Shown: positions 42,818 through 49,712, counted from the first letter of the stretch. The stretch: 64,000 nt of DNA from CAVWTN01 sp963757945 (GCA_963757945.1 CAVWTN010000002.1:620001-684000), one strand, 5' to 3'. Notes: generated by a model from the sequence alone, not told the origin. A program made the numbers and translations.

Positions 42818-42889
42818 TCGATGTCTTCTGAGCCCCGCGCGAGAGCCTCCCCAAGGCGCCGTGCACTCGCGTCGATAACAGAGACCGCG

Positions 42890-43852
42890 ATGCTGAGCGT
42901 GATCCCCACCGCCGAGTACGTCCGCGAGGTCCTGCCGCACAGCTTCGGCATTTGGGGCGGCTCGCGGACCTTTGAAGAGTACGCTCGCGATCTCGAAACC
43001 GTCGCGGGTTCGGCGTTCGGCCGGCGGCGCGCATTTACGGTCGGCCTTCGTGACGGCGAGCGCGTCGTCTGTTCCGCGAAACTCTACGAGCGTGAGATCC
43101 GCTGGGGCGAGCTCGCTCTGCGAGCGACGGGGATCGGCGCGGTCTTCACGCACCCGGAGTTCCGCGGGCGCGGTTACGCCTGCGCGATGCTCGGCGCGCT
43201 GCTCGACGCCGAGCGCGCCGCCGGGGCGGACGTCGCGTTCTTGTTCACGGACATCGGTCAGGCGTTCTACGAACGATTGGGCTTTTCGGCGGCGCCGTCG
43301 CGCGCGATCTCCCTGCGCGCGCGTTCGCTCGTCGCGACGACCGTGCCCTGGGAGCCGCTCTCCGACGGCGATTGGACCGGGATCCGCCGCTGCTTCGAGG
43401 CGCTCGACGCGCGCGCGGAGTGGAGCTTCCGGCGCACCGCGCACGTTTGGGATTTTCTGCGCGGCAAGTGGTCGCAGGCGCTGCCGCGTTACACGCAGCG
43501 CGTCGATCTCGTCGCGCGGCGAGGGCGTTCGATTTGCGCGTACGTGCTCTGCCGGCGAGTCGCCGACCGCGACACGCTCGTGATCGACGACTTCGGGTTC
43601 CTCGACGATGAAGCGCGCGCATCGATCGCGCCGCTCTTGCGCACGGCCGCGGGCGATCTCGCGCGCGTCAAAGCGTGGCTCCCGCCGCCCGTGGCGCGGG
43701 GCGCGCTGCCGCGCGGCTCCGTGCGACCGCGTCAGTCGGGCATCTTCATGGCCATCGGGCTGACGCGCGCCGGCCGAAAGTGGTTCGCGGCCGTTCGCAA
43801 CACCGGCGAGGCGGAACCGCGGGAAGTCTGCTGGAATGCGGACCACGTCTGA
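42890..43852 (+). CDS. Eis-like GNAT acetyltransferase
   Basis: 320 residues, two tandem GNAT-like lobes as in Eis proteins. Acetyl-CoA loop VFTHPEFRGRGYACAMLGALL, then LFTDIGQAFYERLGF, and a second lobe with IRRCFEALDARAEWSF. Eis enzymes acetylate aminoglycosides or protein lysines; the substrate here is unknown. The ATG at 42890 matches the usual N-terminus (MLSVIPTAEYV); an ATG at 42821 would add 23 basic residues. Three bases after fumC if the longer start is used. Confidence 0.75.
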   Translation: MLSVIPTAEYVREVLPHSFGIWGGSRTFEEYARDLETVAGSAFGRRRAFTVGLRDGERVVCSAKLYEREIRWGELALRATGIGAVFTHPEFRGRGYACAMLGALLDAERAAGADVAFLFTDIGQAFYERLGFSAAPSRAISLRARSLVATTVPWEPLSDGDWTGIRRCFEALDARAEWSFRRTAHVWDFLRGKWSQALPRYTQRVDLVARRGRSICAYVLCRRVADRDTLVIDDFGFLDDEARASIAPLLRTAAGDLARVKAWLPPPVARGALPRGSVRPRQSGIFMAIGLTRAGRKWFAAVRNTGEAEPREVCWNADHV

Positions 43853-43883
43853 TCTCTCGCGCCCTTCCGGAGAAGCGATCGTT

Positions 43884-44456
43884 ATGAGCCGCGGCGTCAA
43901 GATTCTGCTCGGCACTCTGGCAGCGATCTTCGCGCTCGGGATCCTCGCCGCGGGCGCGCTCGTCGCGTCGCTGCCGAAGTTGGGAAACGCGTTCGTAAGT
44001 AGCGTGACCGATAGCGCGAACACGCGCCGCATCGGAGCGCAAATCGCCGATTACCGGCTGCCGCCCGGCTACCGCGAGCTCATGGCGCTCGACCTGTTGG
44101 GAAATCGCTTCCTGACGATCGGCCCGGCACAAAAACACGGCACGATCATCATGCTGTTTCAAACGAATGAGGCGAAGCTCGATCCCAAGGACGTCGAAGG
44201 CAGGTTCACGGCGCAATTCAACGACCGTGCATCGTCGTCGTGCAAAGAGTTTCACGCGATCGGGAAAGAGACGCTGCCGATCGCGGGAAGCGCGACGGCG
44301 TTCTCGATCGCGGAGTGCGAGCGCGACGGCGTGCGCCGGCGCCAGGAGGCTGGAATCTTCGAGTTACGCGGTCATCCGACGATGCTGATGGCATCCGGGC
44401 AGGCCGACCAGTGGAACGCCCAAGCGATCCACGCGTTCGCGGCTTCGCTGCGCTAA
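43884..44456 (+). CDS. Membrane-anchored hypothetical protein
   Basis: 190 residues with an N-terminal membrane anchor (ILLGTLAAIFALGILAAGALVA) and a periplasmic domain of about 160 residues containing two Cys (SSSCKEF, AECERD) that may form a disulfide. No family recognised. ATG 43884 chosen because GGAGAAG lies 10 bases upstream; an ATG at 43836 lies inside the previous gene. Four bases before the HAD gene, so probably co-transcribed. Confidence 0.6.
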   Translation: MSRGVKILLGTLAAIFALGILAAGALVASLPKLGNAFVSSVTDSANTRRIGAQIADYRLPPGYRELMALDLLGNRFLTIGPAQKHGTIIMLFQTNEAKLDPKDVEGRFTAQFNDRASSSCKEFHAIGKETLPIAGSATAFSIAECERDGVRRRQEAGIFELRGHPTMLMASGQADQWNAQAIHAFAASLR

Positions 44457-44460
44457 ACGC

Positions 44461-45216
44461 ATGAGAGAGCTGCGGGGCGTATTCTTCGATTTCGACGGGA
44501 CGCTCGGCGAAACGGAACGCTTCGGGCACCGCGCTTCGTACAACGCGGCGTTCGCCGAGTTCGGGCTCGACTGGCACTGGGACGAAGAACTCTACGGCGA
44601 GTTGCTCGCGGTCTCCGGCGGCAAGGAACGTCTCGCCTGGTTCATCGAGCGCGCCGGGCTCGAGCGCGAGATCGAGGGCGACCTCTCCGAGTTCGTCGCG
44701 CGCGTCCACGATGCAAAACGCCGCCGGTTCGACACGCTCGCACCGAAGATCCCTCTGCGGCCCGGCGTGCGGCGTCTGGTCCGGGAGCTTCGCGCGGCCG
44801 GCTTGCGGCTTGCCATCGTCACGACGGCGTCGCCGGACGGCGTCGAAGCGTTCTTCGAACAAGATCCCGGTCTGCTCGCGGCATTCGATCTCGTCGCCGC
44901 GGGCGACATCGTTCCACACAAGAAACCGGCGCCCGACATCTATGAATGGGCGCTGGAGAGGCTGCATCTCGATCCGCGCACCTGCGTTGCGATCGAGGAT
45001 TCGAACGTGGGGTTGCGCGCGAGCCGCGCCGCGGAAGTAGCGACGCTCATCACGGTCAGCTCGTACACGGCAGACGAGGATTTCACGGGCGCCGCGGCGG
45101 TCTTGAGCGATCTCGGCGAGCCGGACGCTCCGGCGACCGCGTTGCGCGGCGCGCGCCCTCCGCAAGGTTACGTCGACGCGGCGTACCTCGCATCGCTCCT
45201 CGCCGCGAACGGGTGA
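44461..45216 (+). CDS. HAD-superfamily hydrolase, CbbY/phosphoglycolate type
   Basis: 251 residues. HAD motif I VFFDFDGTLGETE (nucleophile Asp10, acid/base Asp12), an alpha-helical cap, motif II VTTAS, motif III Lys in PHKKPAPDIY and motif IV AIEDSNVGLRAS. The cap type and motifs match CbbY/beta-phosphoglucomutase-like subfamily IA phosphatases. Substrate is not deducible; CbbY acts on xylulose-1,5-bisphosphate, a RuBisCO inhibitor, in autotrophs, but nothing nearby supports that here. Confidence 0.87.
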   Translation: MRELRGVFFDFDGTLGETERFGHRASYNAAFAEFGLDWHWDEELYGELLAVSGGKERLAWFIERAGLEREIEGDLSEFVARVHDAKRRRFDTLAPKIPLRPGVRRLVRELRAAGLRLAIVTTASPDGVEAFFEQDPGLLAAFDLVAAGDIVPHKKPAPDIYEWALERLHLDPRTCVAIEDSNVGLRASRAAEVATLITVSSYTADEDFTGAAAVLSDLGEPDAPATALRGARPPQGYVDAAYLASLLAANG

Positions 45217-45252
45217 CCGCGGCGATACGTGTGACCGCGGGGAGTTGAATTG

Positions 45253-45323
45253 AGGCGACGGCGGGATTTGAACCCACGGTCAGAGATTTGCAATCTCCTG
45301 CCTTACCACTTGGCTACGCCGCC
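45253..45323 (-). tRNA. tRNA-Cys (GCA)
   Basis: 71-nt cloverleaf on the minus strand: acceptor GGCGGCG pairs with CGTCGCC (one G-U), anticodon arm GGAGA-TTGCAAA-TCTCT with anticodon GCA, T arm GTGGGTTCAAATCCCGC. The discriminator base is U, the main identity base of tRNA-Cys. CCA is not encoded. It lies 44 bases downstream of a separate terminator. Confidence 0.95.
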
Positions 45324-45367
45324 TTGATGTGCGCGATCCCCGCTGAACGCGATCCCTGCTGATAACG

Positions 45368-45397
45368 AAAAAGCCTCCCACCGATCCGGTGAGAGGC
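45368..45397 (-). terminator. Intrinsic terminator upstream of tRNA-Cys
   Basis: Minus-strand hairpin GCCTCTCACCG-GATC-GGTGGGAGGC (45397-45373; one bulged base) followed by TTTTT (45372-45368). It ends a transcript coming from the right, before the tRNA begins. Confidence 0.75.
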
Positions 45398-45496
45398 TTC
45401 GTTGCGAAGTAGCGTCTCGCGCTAGCCCGCGGTGAAACTCACCGGCTCATGACGAGAGGCGAAGGACAACAGCAACGACCGCGCAGCGAGTGCATC
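45368..45496 (-). ncRNA. Candidate small RNA of about 130 nt
   Basis: A transcription unit with its own sigma-70 promoter (45503-45531) and intrinsic terminator (45368-45397) but no convincing coding sequence between. Predicted start near 45496. Inside it are a CGGTGA-GTT-TCACCG hairpin (about 45430-45444) and several GC-rich palindromic pieces such as CGCTAGCG just upstream of the start. It does not match the conserved loop of SRP RNA or a tmRNA. It could be a regulatory sRNA or an attenuated leader of the tRNA-Cys gene. Confidence 0.5.
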
Positions 45497-45502
45497 GCTA
45501 GC

Positions 45503-45531
45503 GATTCTAGCCCCTAGTCCCGCGCGCGTCA
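45503..45531 (-). promoter_or_regulatory. Sigma-70-type promoter
   Basis: Minus strand TTGACG (45531-45526), exact 17-base spacer, TAGAAT (45508-45503): five of six consensus bases in each box. It drives leftward transcription into the small-RNA region and, by read-through, the tRNA-Cys gene. Confidence 0.7.
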
Positions 45532-45593
45532 AGCTTTGACGCCACACCCCTTGTTGAAGGGTGAGCGTGGGGCTGACGAAGGAAGAGAGCGGC

Positions 45594-46772
45594 ATGCAGA
45601 AGACAGCGGACGCCGTCGTCATCGGCGGCGGAATCAACGGCGTCAGCGCCGCGTATCACCTCGCCAAGCACGGCGTCAAGAACGTCGTGCTCCTGGAGAA
45701 AGGGCACATCGCTTCGGGGCCCACGGGCCTTTCCAGCGGGATCGTGCGGCAGCATTACACGCTACGCACGCTCTCGGAGATGGCCCGCGACAGCGTGAGG
45801 GTCTTCCACCATTTCAAGGAGTCGATCGGAGGCGACGCGGGCTTCGTTCAATCCGGCGTCGTGTTCATCGCCCCGGCGGACGGCGCGGACGTGCTGCGCC
45901 AAACCGTCGAGATGCACCGGCAGATCGGCATCGACGAGCGGCTCCTCACCCCGGCCGAGCTGCGAGCGCTGGAGCCCCGGCTCGTCGCGGACGACGTCGC
46001 CGTCGGAGCGTACGAACAGGACGGCGGCTACGCGGATCCCGCCCTCGCCGCGAACTCGTTCGCGGCGGCGGCCGAGCGCGAGGGCGTCGCGATCCTGCGC
46101 GGCACGGAAGTCACGGGTTTGCTCGTCGAGGCCGGCCGGATCCGGGGCGTGCAGACGGCGCAGGGCGCGATTGCGACGGAGGCCGTCGTGAACGCGGCCG
46201 GGCCTTGGGGCGCGCGGGTCGCGGCCTTCGCGGGCGTGGAGATCCCGATCTCGCCGAGCCGGCACCCGGTGCTCGTGCTCGACCGCCCGGCGGCCTGGCG
46301 AACCCCGACGCCGGTCTGGGGCGACCTCGCGCGCGGCTGGTACTTCAAACCCGAAGGCGCGCACGGCTTGATGATCGGCTGCCTCTCTGAGATCGACGAG
46401 GATCGCGACGTCGATATCGAGGGCTACGCCGCGAAAGTCCAACCCGCCGAGACCCTGCGCTATACGGAGGCGGTGCTTCACCGCTTCCCCGCGATGGCGG
46501 ACGGAACGGCGACCGGCAGCTGGGCGGGCCTCTACGACGTGACGCCCGACGGCTTGCCCGTGATCGCCGAGATCCCCGAGGTCAAGGGCTTCTTCTGCGC
46601 GGTCGGCTTCAGCGGTCACGGCTTCAAGACGGCCCCAGCGGTCGGCGTGATTCTCGCGGAACTGGTCACCAAGGGCGCCTGCGAAAGCTACGACATCTCG
46701 ATCTTCCGTCCGGGCCGCTTCCGCGAGGACAGCCTGACCCACTCGCGCTACCCGTTCCACATCATCGGCTGA
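45594..46772 (+). CDS. FAD-dependent amine/amino-acid oxidoreductase (DAO family)
   Basis: 392 residues. N-terminal FAD-binding ADAVVIGGGINGVSAAYHLAKHG, then SGIVRQHYTLRTLSEMA, and C-terminal GLYDVTPDGLPVIAEIP with FSGHGFKTAPAVG closing the FAD site, as in sarcosine oxidase beta/glycine oxidase and dimethylglycine dehydrogenase. Likely oxidises a small secondary amine or amino acid. ATG 45594 is set by AAGGAAG eight bases upstream; the GTG at 45561 has its purine run too close. No heterotetrameric sarcosine oxidase partners nearby. Confidence 0.85.
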   Translation: MQKTADAVVIGGGINGVSAAYHLAKHGVKNVVLLEKGHIASGPTGLSSGIVRQHYTLRTLSEMARDSVRVFHHFKESIGGDAGFVQSGVVFIAPADGADVLRQTVEMHRQIGIDERLLTPAELRALEPRLVADDVAVGAYEQDGGYADPALAANSFAAAAEREGVAILRGTEVTGLLVEAGRIRGVQTAQGAIATEAVVNAAGPWGARVAAFAGVEIPISPSRHPVLVLDRPAAWRTPTPVWGDLARGWYFKPEGAHGLMIGCLSEIDEDRDVDIEGYAAKVQPAETLRYTEAVLHRFPAMADGTATGSWAGLYDVTPDGLPVIAEIPEVKGFFCAVGFSGHGFKTAPAVGVILAELVTKGACESYDISIFRPGRFREDSLTHSRYPFHIIG

Positions 46773-47151
46773 CCGTCCGATGGTCCCGCCCTTAGGCGGG
46801 CTCACCCTTCGACGTGGCTCAGGGTGACACGGAGGCGGGGCGCCTTGCGTCACGCTGAGCTTGTCGAAGAGGCGCCCGCTCGCCCGCTTGAGCGAGGCGG
46901 TAGGCCCCTTTGAAGCATCCCTATCCGTGGTATTGGATGGCACCGCCAATAAATTGGACCGTTGCTCGCTTTGGCGAACGAATATCCGTTGGAACGGATT
47001 CGATCTGCCCTACCGCGCTGGTTCGGCATTGCCGCGCTCGCTCGGACGAGGCTACGATTGTGTCATCAGATCGGTCGTCGCTAGAACGGCCGAGTGCGCA
47101 GATCGCGCGGTTGGGCCGCAAGCAAGCGGGCCGGAAAAGGACGAACGAATT
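46773..47151. other. Gene-free region upstream of the Met-rich gene
   Basis: 379 bases without a supported gene. The left part holds a short CCCGCC-CTTA-GGCGGG hairpin (about 46786-46801) after the oxidoreductase stop and an inverted pair of dispersed-type repeats (46803-46869). The right part must contain the promoter of the Met-rich gene; the best candidate, TTGTGT (47058-47063) and TAGAAC (47082-47087) 18 bases apart, is weak. Confidence 0.5.
46803..46869. repeat. Inverted pair of dispersed intergenic repeat elements
   Basis: Two related sequences in opposite orientation: CACCCTTCGACGTGGCTC plus AGGGTGAC at 46803-46828 and GTCACGCTGAGCTTGTCGAAG at 46849-46869. Each is itself partly palindromic. 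The core (CCTTCGACnnGCTCAGGGTGAC) resembles intergenic repeats found scattered in many unrelated genomes. A partial version may occur at about 24827. Confidence 0.55.
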
Positions 47152-47553
47152 ATGATGCCTGCAATGCAGATGCCGATGAGCCCGATGGGGATGCCGATGA
47201 ACCAGATGGGCATGCCGATGAATCCGATGATGAACATGCCGATGAACCCCATGATGATGAACGGCATGATGAACCCCATGATGGGCATGATGAATCCCAT
47301 GATGATGGGCGGCATGATGAACCCCATGATGATGAACCCGATGATGATGGGCATGCCGATGATGATGTGCCAGATGACCTGCGAGATGACGCCGGCCGGC
47401 ATGGTCTGTACGATGAAGCCCATGGACGGCATGCCGATGGACATGATGAAGGACTGTTGCGAGCGCATGAACGCGATGATGGACATGGGAATGCCCGCGA
47501 TGATGATGTGTCACGGAATGCCCATGATGATGTGCATGCCGGTGAAGAAATAG
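47152..47553 (+). CDS. Extremely methionine-rich protein, 133 aa
   Basis: About 61 of 133 residues are Met, in runs such as MNPMMM, MGMPM and NPMMMG, with Pro, Asn and Gly between. Seven Cys lie in the C-terminal half (MMMCQMTC, VCTM, DCCERM, MMMCHGM, CMPVKK). No signal peptide. Between repeat copies the changes fall in third positions and are synonymous in this frame (AAT/AAC, CCG/CCC, GGG/GGC), which marks it as the coding frame. AAAGGA lies about 10 bases before the ATG and a terminator follows the stop. Thioether and thiolate ligands suggest Cu(I) or another soft metal, or a methionine-oxidation buffer. Both are inference. Confidence 0.75.
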   Translation: MMPAMQMPMSPMGMPMNQMGMPMNPMMNMPMNPMMMNGMMNPMMGMMNPMMMGGMMNPMMMNPMMMGMPMMMCQMTCEMTPAGMVCTMKPMDGMPMDMMKDCCERMNAMMDMGMPAMMMCHGMPMMMCMPVKK

Positions 47554-47584
47554 GCTGCTTCGAGTTATCGAGCGGCTATTTTTA
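47554..47584 (+). terminator. Intrinsic terminator of the Met-rich gene
   Basis: Hairpin of about 8 bp with one bulge (GCTGCTTCG, loop AGTTAT, CGAGCGGC; 47554-47576) followed by TATTTTTA. It begins right at the Met-rich stop and runs into the end of the convergent XRE-cupin gene, so the Met-rich gene is monocistronic. Confidence 0.65.
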
Positions 47585-48187
47585 TCCGATCGGATCCACG
47601 TAGGTCATCACTAAGAACATCAGCGCTTCGATCTGGCCGACGTTCCGGTAATGGTGCGGGACGTCGGCCTCGAACAGAATCGCATCGCCCGTTTCGAGCA
47701 CGTGCTGCTCGGTGCCGACGCCGATCTCCACGGTCCCCTTGCTGACGACGAGGTTTTCAAGGGTCCCCGGAGCGTGGGCGTCGGCTTTTTCTATGCCCTT
47801 CGGCACCAGGCGCAGCTCGTAGAACTCGACCTTGCGCTGGCTATCGAACGGGAACAGCGCACGCGACGTGAACTCGCGCGAATGCGAGACCAGCACCTTC
47901 GATTCGGACGCCTTGAGCACGATCGAGCCGTGGGCTTGCGGGCCGCCGGTCAGCGAGGCGAACGGCACTTCGAGGGCCCGCGCGACCTTCCACAGCAGGT
48001 TGATCGTCGGGACGCTCCGGCCGAGCTCGATCTGGCCGAGCATGGCGCGGCTAACCCCGGAGAGCTGCGCGAGCCGCTCCAGCGAATATCCACGCCTGGT
48101 GCGAAGGAGTCGCAGATTCTGACCGACGACGGTCGCCAGATCCTCGTCTTCGGCCGCCCCTAGCGGCGGCTCGCCGTCGCCCCTCAC
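47582..48187 (-). CDS. XRE-cupin transcriptional regulator
   Basis: 201 residues: Cro/C1-type helix-turn-helix (about 20-75, LRLLRTRRGYSLERLAQLSGVSRAMLGQIE read in two parts) and a C-terminal cupin (ENLVVSKGTVEIGVG, GDAILFEADVPHHYRN, 140-195) that would bind a small ligand or metal through its His residues. Such regulators usually control neighbouring amine, alcohol or metabolite genes and often themselves. GTG start. It follows the 61-residue Met/Cys peptide gene by 19 bases on the same strand and probably shares its promoter. Confidence 0.88.
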   Translation of the reverse strand: MRGDGEPPLGAAEDEDLATVVGQNLRLLRTRRGYSLERLAQLSGVSRAMLGQIELGRSVPTINLLWKVARALEVPFASLTGGPQAHGSIVLKASESKVLVSHSREFTSRALFPFDSQRKVEFYELRLVPKGIEKADAHAPGTLENLVVSKGTVEIGVGTEQHVLETGDAILFEADVPHHYRNVGQIEALMFLVMTYVDPIG

Positions 48188-48206
48188 GAGAGAGACCGGC
48201 GCACCT

Positions 48207-48392
48207 CTAGCAATAGCTCATGCCCATGGGACGCGGCATCGCGTAGGCGTAGGGCACGGGCATCCAAACGAAACACCACATCATCGGCGCAACCATCGGT
48301 TGCGGTGCCGGGGCGGCAAGCTGCGCTTGCTCCCGGCGGCGACGGCGGTATTCGTCCAGGTCGTGTACCACGGCCAACGCGGCTTCAGGCAT
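48207..48392 (-). CDS. 61-residue Met/Cys/aromatic-rich peptide
   Basis: Two halves: a charged, helical-looking N-terminus (MPEAALAVVHDLDEYRRRRR) and a hydrophobic C-terminus with six Met, two Cys, two Trp and three Tyr, including APMMWCFVWMPVPY and the end PMGMSYC. It has a strong Shine-Dalgarno (AGGAGA, six bases before the ATG), and a near-consensus promoter with an operator-like palindrome lies 27 bases further up. No family recognised and no signal peptide. Shares Met-Pro/Cys style with the Met-rich protein 700 bases away. May be a metal-binding peptide, a membrane-active peptide, or a precursor peptide; no modifying enzyme is adjacent. Confidence 0.7.
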   Translation of the reverse strand: MPEAALAVVHDLDEYRRRRREQAQLAAPAPQPMVAPMMWCFVWMPVPYAYAMPRPMGMSYC

Positions 48393-48418
48393 TCCGGTCT
48401 CCTAGGGCGTTTCGAGGT

Positions 48419-48447
48419 ATTATCCACTAGAGTGGACGAGCCGTCAA
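48419..48447 (-). promoter_or_regulatory. Sigma-70 promoter with operator-like palindrome
   Basis: Minus strand TTGACG (48447-48442), exact 17-base spacer, GATAAT (48424-48419). Inside the spacer and touching the -10 box is the inverted repeat TCCACT-AG-AGTGGA (48423-48436). A repressor bound there would block RNA polymerase. It drives the 61-residue peptide and, 19 bases on, the XRE-cupin regulator, which is the obvious candidate to bind it. Confidence 0.7.
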
Positions 48448-48487
48448 TATAACGGACGGCGATCCTCGTGATTTTTCGCTCCGGGAG

Positions 48488-49609
48488 CTAAGGCGTCGCG
48501 GGCACCGCGGCGTTCCACGCGTACCGCTCGACGGCGGCGACGAACTCGCGCGTCCGTTCGAGCAGATGGTCGCGCGCGATCAGGAGGTTGCCCCCGATCA
48601 GCAGCATCGTGTCCGGCCCGTAGAACGCGAGCAGTTCGTCGACCCGCTCGAGCAGCATGCCGCCCGCCGGGACGGGGAGCGTCGGGCGCACGGCGCCCCA
48701 AGGCGCGCGCGCGGCCTCGGCCAGCGCCGTGCAGTCGGCCGGCGGGTAGGCGAAGCGGCCGCCGTAGTTCGTGAAGATCGCCGCATCCGCTCCGAACAGC
48801 CGGAACAGCCGCCCGAACAATAGCGGCGGCACGATCCGGGACGTGCCGCCCGCGGAGGGATGCGCGAGATACACGAAATCCGGGAAGTCGTCGACGAGTT
48901 CCCGGAACGCCGGCAACCCCACGATCATCGGCGCGACCAGGACGACGCGCACGCCCGCTTCGCGCGCGAGCCGCGCGCGCTCGTGCATCACCTGCGGGCT
49001 GCCGGTGAGGTTCGGCGCGTAGAACGACGGCTTGCCGGTCGACCGCGAGGCCTCGACGACGGCGGCCTGGCAGGCCTGCAGGCGTTCGGCATACGGCGAA
49101 TACGGCTGGTCGGAGATCCCGTGGTCGTCCTTGATGATGTCGACGCCGGCCAGGGCAAACGTCCGCACCAGGCGCGCGAGTTCGGCGACGGAGAGGCCCT
49201 GAGGCTTGGTCGCGGTGCTCGTCAGCGCCCGTGCCGGCGCACCGAGCAGCGCGCGGATCCCGGCGATCCCGTGGCGCGGACCGGGGAACTGCGCGAGGAA
49301 CGCCGGCGGCAGTTCGAGCCCGACGAATTGCACGTTGTCCCAGAGCGAGCAGTTCCCGAAGATCATGTTCATGAGCTGGGCCGTCTCGCCGCCGGTCGTC
49401 GCGATCGAGAGGTTCACGTCGACCCGGAAGCGGCGCTCCGCGACCTGCGTGATTTCGGCGACGCGCCCCACGATCTCATCGAGGATCCACTGCTCGCCGA
49501 TCGCCGCGAGCGGACACTCGACGCTCTGCTCCAGCGCGAGCGCATTGGCGCGCGCTTCGATCAGCGCGGGTTCCGAATCGATCAAGTACGTCGCGGTCAG
49601 CCAAGCCAT
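48488..49609 (-). CDS. RuBisCO-like protein (form IV type)
   Basis: 373 residues with the RuBisCO large-subunit fold: N-terminal ATYLIDSEPALIEARANALA, MNMIFGN (Asn81 = RuBisCO Asn123), TKPQGLS (Lys135 = Lys175, but Gln137 replaces Lys177), GVDIIKDDHG (Lys160 = carbamylated Lys201, Asp162 = Asp203, His163 replaces Glu204), YLAHPSAGG (His250 = His294, Pro251 replaces Arg295), and LLIGGN phosphate loop. With these changes it cannot be a carboxylase. Relatives catalyse enolisation in methionine salvage or act on sugar-acid phosphates. mtnP is 30 kb away; a methionine-salvage role is possible but unproven. Confidence 0.85.
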   Translation of the reverse strand: MAWLTATYLIDSEPALIEARANALALEQSVECPLAAIGEQWILDEIVGRVAEITQVAERRFRVDVNLSIATTGGETAQLMNMIFGNCSLWDNVQFVGLELPPAFLAQFPGPRHGIAGIRALLGAPARALTSTATKPQGLSVAELARLVRTFALAGVDIIKDDHGISDQPYSPYAERLQACQAAVVEASRSTGKPSFYAPNLTGSPQVMHERARLAREAGVRVVLVAPMIVGLPAFRELVDDFPDFVYLAHPSAGGTSRIVPPLLFGRLFRLFGADAAIFTNYGGRFAYPPADCTALAEAARAPWGAVRPTLPVPAGGMLLERVDELLAFYGPDTMLLIGGNLLIARDHLLERTREFVAAVERYAWNAAVPATP

Positions 49610-49668
49610 CCGGGCTCCCTTCCAGACGTGACGGCAGGCTCCCGTTCGTTCATACCTACCGCTTTTAC

Positions 49669-49692
49669 CGCCCCGCGGGGCCCCGCGGGGCG
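49669..49692. other. 24-bp perfect GC palindrome
   Basis: A tandem duplication of CCCCGCGGGG flanked by CG on each side gives a perfect 24-bp palindrome in the 103-base gap between the divergent RuBisCO-like gene and the downstream coiled-coil gene. It has no U-run. It could be an operator, a strong cruciform, or a recombination scar. Confidence 0.6.
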
Positions 49693-49712
49693 ATCACCGA
49701 AAAGCTCGCGGC

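Noticed and set aside
44461..45216. Assigning the HAD protein as the CbbY RuBisCO-repair phosphatase
   Set aside because: Subfamily resemblance only; no Calvin-cycle genes nearby and the RuBisCO-like protein is not a carboxylase.
45422..45637. 71-codon minus-strand frame across the promoter upstream of tRNA-Cys
   Set aside because: It runs through a -35/-10 pair, has no Shine-Dalgarno and overlaps the start of the FAD oxidoreductase gene.
46921..47514. Minus-strand frame rich in histidine opposite the Met-rich gene
   Set aside because: It arises because ATG read on the other strand is CAT. Changes between repeats are synonymous in the Met frame but not here, and there is no ribosome-binding site for it. 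Kept as a caution, since a His-rich metal protein would also be plausible.
47094..47603. Plus-strand Asp/His-rich frame through the same repeats
   Set aside because: Same argument from synonymous positions; its start lies in the upstream gene-free DNA without a ribosome-binding site.
48420..48428. DnaA-box-like TTATCCACT, also at about 56404
   Set aside because: Single mismatched copies 8 kb apart, one inside a promoter and one in a coding region; no cluster or AT-rich element, so not an origin.
48488..49609. Reading the RuBisCO-like gene as evidence of CO2 fixation
   Set aside because: Lys177, Glu204 and Arg295 equivalents are replaced and no phosphoribulokinase is present in the window.
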